Positions 51,211-60,152 of a stretch of 64,000 bases of DNA are shown here, piece by piece. The position numbers and the translations under genes are program-made. This DNA comes from CAYXGZ01 sp964464755 (GTDB lineage Bacteria; Planctomycetota; MHYJ01; JACPRB01). How positions within the stretch are numbered: the stretch's first letter is position 1; each line of letters opens with the position of its first letter. Location of the stretch: the NCBI GenBank assembly GCA_964464755.1, contig CAYXGZ010000012.1, positions 1 through 64,000 on the forward strand, in the 5' to 3' direction. The notes beneath the pieces were generated by a model. The model saw only the letters and a list, made by a program, of their open reading frames with translations. It did no database searches and had not been told where the DNA came from.

Positions 51211-52562
51211 GCCTCGTGGCCCTCGACGCGGCTGCGGAGGCGGCCCTTCGCGAGGCGGGTGACGATCCGGTCGCCGGGTCTCACGGACGACGCGTCGCGG
51301 ACGACGGTGCCGGACTCGTCCTGCGTGATCGAGTAGCCCCGGCCCAGGACCGCGAGCGGGCTGACGGCGTCGAGGTGGCCGGCGACGGACGCGCCCCGCT
51401 CCCGGGCCAGGCGGAGGCGGTGCTGGATCTCGGTGGACAGCCGGCGCTGGAGCGCGTCGAGCTCGCCGCGCCGGCGCGTGATCAATTCGCGGGGCGTCGG
51501 CACGCGGATCCCCTTGAGGCGCTCGCGGTGGGATTTCACGAGCGAGAGCAGGGCGGTCCCGAGGCGGTCGTCGAGGTCGTCGAGGCGCTGCCGGTGCTGG
51601 GCGACGAGCGCGGCGGGCTGCGCGAGGGCGGCGCTGTGGAGCCAGCGGTCGAGGGTGGAGCGCGCCAGCTCGGCCCGGGCCGCGAGGGCGCGGCGGAGCT
51701 GGCCCTTCATCTCGTCGAGGCGGGCGGCGAGTTCCACGGCCCGGGGCGCGACCCGCGTCGCGGCGTCCGTGGGCGTCAAGGCCCGCACGTCGGCCGCGAA
51801 GTCGGCGATCGTGGTGTCCGTCTCGTGCCCGACGGCGCTGATCGTGAGGATGCGGCTCGCGGCGAGCGCGCGGGCGACGACCTCCTCGTTGAAGGCCCAG
51901 AGGTCCTCGATGGAGCCGCCGCCGCGTCCGACGATCATCACGTCGATCTCGGGCCGCCGGGCGTTGAGGTCCCGGATGGCCGCGGCGATCTCGTCGGCCG
52001 CTCCCTCGCCCTGCACGCGGACGGGGTACACGTAGACCTCGAGCGACGGGCAGCGCGAGCGGATCGTCCTCAGCATGTCCTGCAGCGCGGCGCCGGAGGG
52101 CGACGTCACGATCGCGACCGAGGCCGGCAGCAGCGGGAGCGGCCGCTTGCGGGCGGGATCGAAGAGGCCCTCCGAGCGGAGCTTCTCCTTGAGCTGCTCG
52201 AAGCGCACCTGCAGGGCGCCCGCACCGAGGGGCTCGAGGGAGTCGACGATGAGCTGGTAGTTGCCGCGGGGGAGGTAGACGTCGATCTTCCCGCTCGCGA
52301 GCACCTGCATGCCGTTCTCGGGGCGGAACTTCAGGCGAGAGGCGGATCCGCGCCACATCGCGCAGTTCAGGACGGCGCCCGCGTCCTTGAGCGAGAAGTA
52401 CAGGTGCCCGGAATCGGTGGGCGGACGATAGTTGGAGATCTCGCCCTGCACCAGGACCGTGGGGAACTCGTCGGCGAGCGCGGACTTGATGCGGGTCGTG
52501 AGTTGGGTGACGGTCTCGGGCCGCCGGACGTCGAAGAGGGGGAGGTCGGCGGGCAGGCCCAT
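51207..52562 (-). CDS. xseA: Exodeoxyribonuclease VII large subunit
   Basis: 451 residues. N-terminal OB fold (VLVQGEISNYRPPTDSGHLYFSLKDAGAVLNCAMWRG), catalytic core (VAIVTSPSGAALQDML, IVGRGGGSIEDLWAFNEE, SAVGHETDTTIADFAAD) and a long C-terminal coiled coil are all present. Cytoplasmic nuclease with XseB, active on single-stranded DNA. A TAGACT box ends 6 nt before the ATG. Confidence 0.96.
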   Translation of the reverse strand: MGLPADLPLFDVRRPETVTQLTTRIKSALADEFPTVLVQGEISNYRPPTDSGHLYFSLKDAGAVLNCAMWRGSASRLKFRPENGMQVLASGKIDVYLPRGNYQLIVDSLEPLGAGALQVRFEQLKEKLRSEGLFDPARKRPLPLLPASVAIVTSPSGAALQDMLRTIRSRCPSLEVYVYPVRVQGEGAADEIAAAIRDLNARRPEIDVMIVGRGGGSIEDLWAFNEEVVARALAASRILTISAVGHETDTTIADFAADVRALTPTDAATRVAPRAVELAARLDEMKGQLRRALAARAELARSTLDRWLHSAALAQPAALVAQHRQRLDDLDDRLGTALLSLVKSHRERLKGIRVPTPRELITRRRGELDALQRRLSTEIQHRLRLARERGASVAGHLDAVSPLAVLGRGYSITQDESGTVVRDASSVRPGDRIVTRLAKGRLRSRVEGHEA

Positions 52563-52568
52563 CGAAGG

Positions 52569-52598
52569 AGTCTACGGAAACCGCGTCCCGGGCGGCAA
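52569..52598 (-). promoter_or_regulatory. Leaderless-type promoter of xseA
   Basis: Minus strand: TTGCCG (52593-52598), 18-bp spacer, TAGACT (52569-52574), then 6 nt to the ATG. Confidence 0.5.
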
Positions 52599-52600
52599 GG

Positions 52601-53413
52601 CTACTTCGCGGGCGAGGGGATGGGCGCGCCCTGGCGGAGCACGATGCGCTCGATGGCGAGCGCGCGCCCGGTGTCGGTGTCGATCGTCGCGACGGCGCCC
52701 GAGATGCGCACGTCGCCGGTGGCGACCTCGAAGTAGGCCGGCAGCCCGGTGGTGAAGCGGTGCAGCACGCGGTCGACGCGGCGCCCGATGACGCCCTCGT
52801 GGGGCCCGGTCATGCCGACGTCGGTGATGTAGGCCGTCCCGCCGGGCATGACGCGCTCGTCGGCGGTCTGCACGTGGGTGTGGGTGCCGAACACGAAGCT
52901 CGCGCGGCCGTCCACGTGCCAGCCCATGCCGATCTTCTCGCTCGTCGCCTCGCAGTGCATGTCGACGATCACGACCTTGGTCTCGGCCTTGAACTTCTCG
53001 ATCCAGGCGTCGGCGGCCCGGAAGGGGTTCTCGGCGGGCTGGTGCATGAACACGTTGCCCTGGAGGTGGATCACGCCGTACTTCTGGCCGCCCGCCTCCA
53101 CGATCACGGCGCCGCGGCCCGGCTGGTCGGACAGGTAGTTCGCGGGCCGGAGGATGGCCGGCACCTTGTCGATGTACGGGATGATCTCCTTCTTGTTCCA
53201 GACGTGGTCGCCGCAGGTGATGACGTCCACGCCGGCCTTGAAGAGGTCGTCCGCGTCCTCGGGCGTGATGCCCGCGCCCTGCGCGACGTTCTCGCCGTTC
53301 GCCACGACGAAGTGGATGCCCGCCTCCTTGCGGTAGGGGGCCAGCCGCTCCCGGACGATGGCCTTGCCGGGCTTGCCGACGATGTCGCCGATGGCGAGGA
53401 CGCGGACCTGCAT
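52601..53413 (-). CDS. ymdB: YmdB-family (TIGR00282) metallophosphoesterase
   Basis: 270 residues. Dimetal phosphoesterase motifs IGDIVGKPG, NGENVAQGAGIT, GDHVWNKKEI, DMHCEATSEK and GTHTHVQTADE match YmdB, a cyclic-nucleotide phosphodiesterase linked to RNase Y. Its ATG lies 2 bp after the rny stop, the conserved rny-ymdB pairing. Cytoplasmic. Confidence 0.94.
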   Translation of the reverse strand: MQVRVLAIGDIVGKPGKAIVRERLAPYRKEAGIHFVVANGENVAQGAGITPEDADDLFKAGVDVITCGDHVWNKKEIIPYIDKVPAILRPANYLSDQPGRGAVIVEAGGQKYGVIHLQGNVFMHQPAENPFRAADAWIEKFKAETKVVIVDMHCEATSEKIGMGWHVDGRASFVFGTHTHVQTADERVMPGGTAYITDVGMTGPHEGVIGRRVDRVLHRFTTGLPAYFEVATGDVRISGAVATIDTDTGRALAIERIVLRQGAPIPSPAK

Positions 53414-53415
53414 GG

Positions 53416-54957
53416 CTACCTCGCGTACTCCACGACCCGGGTCTCCCGCAGGACCGTGACCTTGATCTCGCCCGGGTACGTCATCTGCTGCTCGATCGTC
53501 TTGGCGATGTCGCGCGCGACGAGGAGCGCCTGGTCGTCCTTGATGCGGTCGCTGTCGACGAGCACGCGGATCTCGCGGCCCGCCTGGATGGCGAACGCGC
53601 CCGTGACGCCGGCGATCGACTTCGCGATGCCCTCGAGCTGCTCCAGCCGCTTGACGTAGCGCTCCAGGTTCTCCGAGCGGGCGCCGGGGCGGGAGGCGCT
53701 GATCGCGTCCGCGGCCGCCGCGAGCACCGTGTAGGGGAACTTCGCGTCCGCGTCGTTGTGGTGGTTCGCGGCCGCGTCGATGACCTCCTTGGCCTCGTCG
53801 AAGCGCTTGAGCAGCTCGCCGCCGATCACCGGGTGCGAGCCCTCGAACTCCTGGTCGACGGCCTTGCCGATGTCGTGGAAGAGGCCGCAGCGGCGGGCCA
53901 GCTTGACGTCCATCTTCAGCTCGGCGGCCATCGCGGCGGTCAGGTGGGCCACCTCGCGGACGTGCTGGAGCACGTTCTGGCCGTAGCTCGTGCGGTACTT
54001 GAGCCGGCCGAGCAGCGTGATCAGCTTCGGGTGCACGTTCTGGATGTCCATCTCGTAGACGAACTGCTTGCCCGTCTCGAGGATGTGCTGCTCCATCTCG
54101 CGCTTCTGCTGCTCGACGATCTCCTCGATGCGCGTCGGGTGGATGCGGCCGTCCACGAGGAGCTTCTCCATCGAGCGGCGCGCCATCTCGCGGCGCACGC
54201 CGTCGAAGGCCGAGAGGATGATGACGCCCGGGGTGTCGTCGACGACCACGTCGACGCCCGTCGCCCGCTCGAAGGCGCGGATGTTGCGGCCCTCGCGGCC
54301 GATGATGCGGCCCTTCATCTCCTCGCCCGGCAGGTCGAGCGTGGTCACCACGCTGTCCGCGGTGTGGGAGGCGGCGAAGCGCTGGATGGCGAGGCCGATG
54401 ATGCGCTTGGCCTCGGACTCCGCGTTCTCCTTGGCCCAGTCGACGCGCTTGCGGACGAGCTCCGCCTTCTCGCGCTCGACCTCGGGCTCCAGCTTCTCGA
54501 TGAGGAGCTTGATCGCGTCGTCCTTCGTCATGCCCGCGATCTGGTGGAGGGTCTCCTTCTCCTTGTCGATGATCTTGGAGATCTCCTTGTCCTTCTCCTG
54601 GAGGTCCTTCTCCTTGCGCTCGATCTCCTTGGTCTTGCCGTCGATCCAGCGCTCCTTGCCGGCGACGGACTCGCCGCGCTTCTCGATCGTGTCCTCCTTC
54701 TTCAGGAGGCGGTTCTCGAAGTCCTTGAGCTCGCGGCGCTCCTCGCGGATGGCCTTGTCGACCTCCTCCTTGGCCTTGACGGCGTCGGCCTTGGCGTCGA
54801 CGACGACCTTCTCGCCCTTGATGCGGGCCTCGGCGAGGATCTCGTCGGCCTTGCGGAAGGTGGCCTTGTTGACTCGGCTGAACCAGGCGTAGCAGAAGGC
54901 GAAACCGGCGGCGAGCGCGACCGCTCCGACGATCGTGGCGAGCAGGGCGGGGGGCAT
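53416..54957 (-). CDS. rny: Ribonuclease Y
   Basis: Membrane-anchored endonuclease that initiates mRNA decay; 513 residues. N-terminal span (ALLATIVGAVALAAGFAFCYAW), long coiled coil (~40-200), KH domain (GRIIGREGRNIRAFERATGVDVVVDDTP) and HD domain (GLFHDIGKAVDQE ... HH). Normal length. Preceded by a long GC-rich leader whose last hairpin touches the ribosome-binding site, which may regulate it. Confidence 0.96.
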   Translation of the reverse strand: MPPALLATIVGAVALAAGFAFCYAWFSRVNKATFRKADEILAEARIKGEKVVVDAKADAVKAKEEVDKAIREERRELKDFENRLLKKEDTIEKRGESVAGKERWIDGKTKEIERKEKDLQEKDKEISKIIDKEKETLHQIAGMTKDDAIKLLIEKLEPEVEREKAELVRKRVDWAKENAESEAKRIIGLAIQRFAASHTADSVVTTLDLPGEEMKGRIIGREGRNIRAFERATGVDVVVDDTPGVIILSAFDGVRREMARRSMEKLLVDGRIHPTRIEEIVEQQKREMEQHILETGKQFVYEMDIQNVHPKLITLLGRLKYRTSYGQNVLQHVREVAHLTAAMAAELKMDVKLARRCGLFHDIGKAVDQEFEGSHPVIGGELLKRFDEAKEVIDAAANHHNDADAKFPYTVLAAAADAISASRPGARSENLERYVKRLEQLEGIAKSIAGVTGAFAIQAGREIRVLVDSDRIKDDQALLVARDIAKTIEQQMTYPGEIKVTVLRETRVVEYAR

Positions 54958-55415
54958 GCGACTCTCCCGTATCCAATGGGTTCCGATACGGGCGCCGGAC
55001 GGTGCAGGGAAGGCGGCGGCCGGGGTTCCCCCCGGATCGGCCTGCCTCCGCGGACGACGCTGGACTCGACTACGGGAATCCCGCGCCGGAGAACGGCGCG
55101 GGCTTAAGCTCGGATTTAGGAGCGTCGGGTCGCACCGGACGAACGCCCATCTATAGTTAATCCGCCGCGGTTCGGAACATTCTGCGGCGGAGGACTGCGC
55201 AAAAAGTACGCGATTCCCGGGTTCGAGTCAAGCCGAACCGGCGGCCCGGACGCATTCCTGCACCATTTGCTTGACCCCCCCCGTCCCATGGGATAAGGTT
55301 CGTCGGTTCATGGAGCGGGATCGGCAGACACGGCGGGGGGATGGTGTCTACCGTGACCGGATCGTCGTCGGCCTCGAGTCCCGCCCGATTCCAATCCCCG
55401 TTTCGCCCCTCTTCC
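54958..55415. other. 458-bp intergenic region: structured rny leader and divergent promoter
   Basis: No gene is evident. For the - strand (rny), a TATAGA box at 55150-55155 would give a leader of ~185 nt. It has three perfect hairpins: 55080-55102 (9 bp), 55020-55035 (6 bp) and 54966-54992 (8 bp, ending at the rny Shine-Dalgarno). For the + strand, TTGACC/TAAGGT (55271-55299) precedes the FHA gene by ~116 nt. No riboswitch or 6S RNA family was recognised. Confidence 0.5.
55271..55299 (+). promoter_or_regulatory. Promoter of the FHA-membrane protein operon
   Basis: TTGACC (55271-55276), 17-bp spacer, TAAGGT (55294-55299). The predicted leader to the ATG at 55416 is ~110 nt. Confidence 0.5.
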
Positions 55416-57542
55416 ATGCCTAAACTGATCGTGCAGTTCCAGGGCCAGGAGTGGACGGTCGAGCTCCGGGAGGGCTCCAACATCGTCGGCCGCTCCGCGA
55501 AGGCCGAGGTCCCCGTCCGCGACCCCAGCATGTCCCGCGAGCACGCCGAGGTGCGCCGCGAGGGCGACACCTGCACGATCGTCGACAAGGGGAGCATGAA
55601 CGGCACGCTCCTCAACGGCACCAAGGTCGCCGAGCAGAAGCTCGTTCCCGGCGACAAGCTCCAGATCGGCAACGCGGTCTTCTGGTTCGAGGAGAAGAAG
55701 GGCGACGCCGCTCCGCCCCCCGCGGTCCCCATGGCGACGCCGGACCCCGGCGCCCCGACCCGCATCCCCGCGCCCGCCGTCGAGGTGCCCAGGGCCCAGC
55801 CCTCGCCCTCCACCAAGCGCTCCGAGCCCAAGGCCTCGGCCCTCGTGAAGGACTTCGCCCAGTTCGGCAAGGACGGGGGCGGCCTCAACCCGGCGGTCCT
55901 CGCCGCCATCGTGGTCGTCGTCCTCGGCACCGCCGGCTGGTTCGGCTTCCGCGCCCTCTCCAAGGGTCCGGAGGGCGACGTCGACAAGGACAACCTCGTC
56001 GGCTACAACGGGTCCTTCGAGCTCGCCTCCGACAAGGGCGTGATCGGCTGGACGCTCCGCACGCCCGGCGCCTCGAAGCTCTCCACGATCGACAACGTCG
56101 CCAAGGACGGCGCCCGCTCGATGGGCCTCGAGAAGGCCGGCGGGCCCAGCGACCTCGTCGTCGAGATCGCCTCGAACGACGCCTTCGAGCTCCAGAAGAG
56201 CTCCCAGGTCGAGATCGGCGCGTGGGTCAAGGCCGAGTCGTACACCGGCCTCGTCGCCCTCCGCATCACCTGGCTGAGCAAGGTCGGCGGCGCGGTCATC
56301 CTCGAGGAGATCTCCGAGCCCTCGCCGCGCGGCGCGGAGTGGCAGTCCGTGCAGAAAACCTTCGCCGCGCCCGCGGGCGCCGGGGCCTTCGTCCCGGGCT
56401 TCCTCGCGGTCGGCCGCGGCGGCCGGATCTACATCGACGACGTGAAGGTGAAGCGGCGCGAGGGGGCCCCCTCGGACCGCTCCCTCGACCTCGGCAGCTT
56501 CCAGGTCTCGGCGGCCTCGACGGGCTCGTTCAACGTCCAGCAAGGGGGAAAGCGCGTGCTCTCGGGCGCGCAGGTCTGCCTCTGGAGCGAGAAGGACGGG
56601 GCGCTCTCGCAGGCCGTCGCGGCCGAATCGCGCTGCGACGTGGACGCCGCGAAGAAGACGCTCACGGCCGGCGGCAAGCTCTTCAGCCCCGTGGACCTCC
56701 GCACGGTCGACTTCGAGCAGGAGGTCAAGGGCTCGACCTCGCTGCTCGTCGGCTACACGGTGAAGGGCGACATCCTCAAGCAGGTCGACCGCGTCGGGCT
56801 CCAGGTCTTCGTGCCGCGCGGCGAGATCGTCGGCGACGTGTCTCGGCCCGTCTCGAGGGCGACCCTGCGCGGCGAGGCGGGCGACTTCACCGTCGAGGTG
56901 GTGTCCGGCCAGCTCGCGACGGTGAGCGTCGAGTCGCTGCCCGGCGGCCGCCGCATCCTCTTCGGGATCCCGGTCGAGCGCGGAGCCTCCGAGGTCGTGG
57001 CCGCGTTCGAGGTGAAGGCGGGCGTCTCGACCTCCGCCGACCCGAAGGTGAACGCGCAGAAGTCCGAGCAGGAGGGCCGGATGGCCGACGCGCGCCAGTG
57101 GTGGCGCCAGCTCGTCGACACGACCAAGGAACCCGAGAAGCAGGAGCAGTTCCGGCTCGAAACGCGTCGCCTCGACCAGCTCGAGACCACCGAGTGGAAC
57201 GGCGTGCTCTCGGCGGGCTTCCGGGCCGGGCTGATGCGGCACCGGGCCCTCTTCGAGAAGGCGCTGCAGCTGCTCGATTCGCACGAGAAGCGCTGGCCCG
57301 GCGGACGCTACGCCGCGGCCGCGAAGTCGGAGCGGGAGCGCCTGTCGCAGGCCGTCGGCGGCGCCGCGGCCGACCGCGACTCCGAGCGCGCCCGCCGGCT
57401 CCTCCAGGAGGCGCGCGACTGCCTCGACACGGGGCGCAAGACCCTGGCCCGCGAGATCCTCCGGACGATCCGCGAGGTCTACCCGGCGTCCGACGCCGCG
57501 GGGCCCGCGGCGGAACTCCTCAAGCAGGTCAAGGCGGACTAA
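55416..57542 (+). CDS. FHA-domain transmembrane protein with carbohydrate-binding-like region
   Basis: 708 residues. FHA domain ~1-95 (GRSAKAEV, SMSREHAEV, GSMNGTLLNG), Pro-rich linker (~100-150), one membrane span (~158-179, AVLAAIVVVVLGTAGWFGFRA), then a beta-sandwich ~190-340 (NGSFELASDKGVIGWTLRT) resembling carbohydrate-binding jelly rolls. A helical tail (~530-708) follows. The FHA is cytoplasmic and the rest is periplasmic. ATG chosen as it begins the FHA fold; the upstream frame to 55341 adds a disordered stretch. Its stop overlaps the next start (TAATG), making it first in the right-hand pilus-like operon. Confidence 0.8.
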   Translation: MPKLIVQFQGQEWTVELREGSNIVGRSAKAEVPVRDPSMSREHAEVRREGDTCTIVDKGSMNGTLLNGTKVAEQKLVPGDKLQIGNAVFWFEEKKGDAAPPPAVPMATPDPGAPTRIPAPAVEVPRAQPSPSTKRSEPKASALVKDFAQFGKDGGGLNPAVLAAIVVVVLGTAGWFGFRALSKGPEGDVDKDNLVGYNGSFELASDKGVIGWTLRTPGASKLSTIDNVAKDGARSMGLEKAGGPSDLVVEIASNDAFELQKSSQVEIGAWVKAESYTGLVALRITWLSKVGGAVILEEISEPSPRGAEWQSVQKTFAAPAGAGAFVPGFLAVGRGGRIYIDDVKVKRREGAPSDRSLDLGSFQVSAASTGSFNVQQGGKRVLSGAQVCLWSEKDGALSQAVAAESRCDVDAAKKTLTAGGKLFSPVDLRTVDFEQEVKGSTSLLVGYTVKGDILKQVDRVGLQVFVPRGEIVGDVSRPVSRATLRGEAGDFTVEVVSGQLATVSVESLPGGRRILFGIPVERGASEVVAAFEVKAGVSTSADPKVNAQKSEQEGRMADARQWWRQLVDTTKEPEKQEQFRLETRRLDQLETTEWNGVLSAGFRAGLMRHRALFEKALQLLDSHEKRWPGGRYAAAAKSERERLSQAVGGAAADRDSERARRLLQEARDCLDTGRKTLAREILRTIREVYPASDAAGPAAELLKQVKAD

Positions 57543-59347
57543 TGGGCTACGGGATCGACATCGGCGCGGCCAACCTGAAGATCGTCCAGGTGCGCCGGAC
57601 CCTCAACGGGTTCCGGATCGTCGGCGCGTCCCGCAAGCGGCTGCCCCGGGTCGAGAAGCCCGAGGAGACCAAGCAGAACGCGATCCGCGGCGTCCGCGAG
57701 GCGCTCGGGCTCCGCGAGGGCCAGGTCGCCGTCGTCGGCCTCAGCGGCCGCGACATCAACCTGAAGACCGTCCAGCAGGCCCAGATGAAGCCGATCCAGT
57801 ACCGGACGATGATGGGCTACGAGGTGGACCAGGCGCGCGGCTCGGACAACCAGCTCTACGGCGACTTCTGCACGCTGCGCGAGCCCGACCCGTACTACCC
57901 GAACTACCTCGCGATGGTCGGCCTCGCGAAGGTCGCCTACGTGGACGACCGCCTCGCCATCGCGCAGTCCGCGGGCCTCGACGTCCGCGACGCCGTCCCC
58001 ACGCCCTTCGCCATCTACACCGCGTACCACAACGCGTACGGCGACGAGAACGGGACCGTGATGCTCCTCGACATCGGCGCCGAGACGACGGACCTCGTGC
58101 TCGTCCGCGGCGGCCGCCTCATCTTCTGCCGCAACGTCTCGACCGGCGCCCGCGTCTTCGACCAGAACATCTCCTCGATGGCGGGCCTGTCGTCCGACGA
58201 CGCGGAGGCCCGGAAGATCCAGTACGGGACGCTCGGCGCGCCCGCGGAGGGCGCCGATCCGCGCGAGGAGGAGATCCGTCCCGCGATCCGGACCTCGGCG
58301 GGCCAGCTCGCCGGCGTCATCACGTCGAGCATCACGTTCGCCAAGGGGCAGCTCAACGACCGCGAGCTGACCGTGGACAAGATCTACGTGTCCGGCGGCG
58401 GCGCCCGCCTCAAGGGCCTGCCCGAGTACCTCCAGAGCTCGACGAAGATCGCCGTGGAGGTCCTCGACCCGTTCAAGAACTGCGAGTGGGGCTCCATCGG
58501 CGACAACCCGGACGCCAAGCAGCTGCCCAGCGACCTCGTGGCGGCGCTCGGCCTCGCGCAGATCTCGACGCAGTCCCGGGGCGGCTCGATCCTCTCGATC
58601 ATCCCGGACCGCCTGAAGGTCCGCCGGAACTTCTTCCGCAGCGCGGTCTTCCTGATCGCCGCGGGGGTCGTGCTGGCCGTGGGCGTCGCGGCGGCGACCG
58701 GCGTCGCCATCATGCGGCGCTCGGCGGCGGCGGCGGAGCTGGCGAAGTTCCAGGAGGAGACGAAGGCCGTCAGCGACCGGATCACGCAGCTCGACAAGCT
58801 CGAGGAGGAGCTGCGGGTCCTGATCGCCAAGCGGCGGCTGCTCGACAGCCACGTCGCGCCGGGCCGGGGCCTGCTGGAGACCGTGCTCAAGCTGCGCAAG
58901 ACGCTTCCGGACGGGATCCACGTCCGGACGGTCGAGCTGGTCAACCTCGCGGAGGATCGCGCGGCGACGCCGGGCGGACCGCGGCGGCTCGTCTTCAGCT
59001 ACCCGAACCGGGGCATCCTCGAGGGGACGGTGCCCCGGGGGAAGACAGAGTCGCCGAACGACCCCGACGTGCGCGTGCACCTGAGCGACGCGGCGGGCCA
59101 CTCGGAGCCCGAGGTCTTCAGCAAGGGCGCGATGATCGGCGCGATCCCGGTGGACGCGCCCTGGCTGGGCGTCCTGGTCAAGGGCGAGATCGACGACAAC
59201 ATCAAGGGCGGGCCGGGGACCGTGCTCGACGACCTGCGCCTGAACTTCACCGATCCCCTGCGCGGCGTGTCCGCGGAGATCTTCCAGGAGGGCCCGGGCA
59301 ACCGGCCCGGCTGGCAGACCTTCCGCATGGTGCTGCGGGGGGAATGA
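57542..59347 (+). CDS. GspL/PilM-PilN-like actin-fold assembly protein
   Basis: 601 residues. Residues 1-350 have the PilM/FtsA-like actin fold (GYGIDIGAANLKIVQVRR, MLLDIGAETTDLVLVRGG, IYVSGGGARLKGLPEYL). A membrane span at ~366-388 is followed by a coiled coil and a periplasmic domain, the PilN/GspL layout. So it is a natural PilM-PilN fusion or a GspL. It lies between the FHA gene (1-bp overlap) and a PilO/GspM-like gene (6-bp gap). It probably links the pilus-like machine to the cytoplasm. Confidence 0.82.
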   Translation: MGYGIDIGAANLKIVQVRRTLNGFRIVGASRKRLPRVEKPEETKQNAIRGVREALGLREGQVAVVGLSGRDINLKTVQQAQMKPIQYRTMMGYEVDQARGSDNQLYGDFCTLREPDPYYPNYLAMVGLAKVAYVDDRLAIAQSAGLDVRDAVPTPFAIYTAYHNAYGDENGTVMLLDIGAETTDLVLVRGGRLIFCRNVSTGARVFDQNISSMAGLSSDDAEARKIQYGTLGAPAEGADPREEEIRPAIRTSAGQLAGVITSSITFAKGQLNDRELTVDKIYVSGGGARLKGLPEYLQSSTKIAVEVLDPFKNCEWGSIGDNPDAKQLPSDLVAALGLAQISTQSRGGSILSIIPDRLKVRRNFFRSAVFLIAAGVVLAVGVAAATGVAIMRRSAAAAELAKFQEETKAVSDRITQLDKLEEELRVLIAKRRLLDSHVAPGRGLLETVLKLRKTLPDGIHVRTVELVNLAEDRAATPGGPRRLVFSYPNRGILEGTVPRGKTESPNDPDVRVHLSDAAGHSEPEVFSKGAMIGAIPVDAPWLGVLVKGEIDDNIKGGPGTVLDDLRLNFTDPLRGVSAEIFQEGPGNRPGWQTFRMVLRGE

Positions 59348-59353
59348 GGAGCC

Positions 59354-60148
59354 ATGGACTACTGGTGGAAGGAGAACCGGAAGTTCGCCCTCGCGGTCGG
59401 CGGGGGCGTGCTCGGGCTCGCCGCCTGGGCGCTGTTCGTCGTCGGGCCGATCAACGCGTCGGCCGACAAGGCGCGCCAGGACCTGACGAACCAGCGCCTC
59501 ATGCTCCAGGGCCGGCTCGCCGCGGGCGTCCCCGCCGAGGACTCCGTGGGCCGGGCCGAGCGCGACCGCAAGGCGCTGACCGAGGACCTCAAGAGCCTGC
59601 AGGCGGCCGCGGAGTTCAAGCTCGAGGAGGCGTTCAAGGGCTCCGACGGCTCGAAGACGCCGCAGGAGCTGCTGGGCCGCGCGCGCGGCGACTTGGTCAA
59701 GCTGCTGGACCTGAAGTGCAAGGAGCGCGGCTTCCCCCAGATCGCCCAGAACCTCGGGATGCCCTCGAGCGTGCAGACCCTGCCGGACCCGGTGGCCACG
59801 GAGTGGCTGAAGCGGCTCGCCATCCTGAAGCGGGTCTGCCTGCTGGCCATCGAGCACGCGGAGAAGCTGGAACTCGTCGAGGTCGTCCCCAACCCGAACC
59901 AGGACGAGTCGCTGATCCAGGACGCCCGCTTCATGAACAAGCTGACGTTGAAGTTCCGCGTGCAGGCGCCGGCCGAGGGCACGCTGCGGCTGGTGCACGC
60001 GCTGCAGCAGAAGGGGACCTTCCTCGCCGTCGAGGCCTTCTCGACCGGCCTGGCCGACGCGGGGCGCGACCTGATGTCGACGGAACTGTCCGTGTGCGGG
60101 ATCTTCGCGAACCTGTCCGGGGGCGTGATGCCCGAGCACAAGGAGTGA
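59354..60148 (+). CDS. PilO/GspM-like inner-membrane assembly protein
   Basis: 264 residues: short cytoplasmic N-terminus, one span (~12-34, LAVGGGVLGLAAWALFVVGPI), coiled coil (~40-95) and a periplasmic alpha/beta domain. Length and topology match PilO/GspM, and gene order (after the GspL-like gene) supports it; sequence conservation in this family is weak. Likely forms an alignment complex with GspL. Confidence 0.7.
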   Translation: MDYWWKENRKFALAVGGGVLGLAAWALFVVGPINASADKARQDLTNQRLMLQGRLAAGVPAEDSVGRAERDRKALTEDLKSLQAAAEFKLEEAFKGSDGSKTPQELLGRARGDLVKLLDLKCKERGFPQIAQNLGMPSSVQTLPDPVATEWLKRLAILKRVCLLAIEHAEKLELVEVVPNPNQDESLIQDARFMNKLTLKFRVQAPAEGTLRLVHALQQKGTFLAVEAFSTGLADAGRDLMSTELSVCGIFANLSGGVMPEHKE

Positions 60149-60152
60149 CGCG

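Noticed and set aside
54958..55155. 6S RNA, tmRNA, SRP RNA or a c-di-AMP/cobalamin riboswitch in the rny leader
   Set aside because: None of their signature sequences could be matched; the hairpins are simple perfect stems.
55201..55260. A tRNA-like T-loop (GGGTTCGAGTC) at about 55219
   Set aside because: No acceptor or anticodon stem can be formed around it; the similarity is local.
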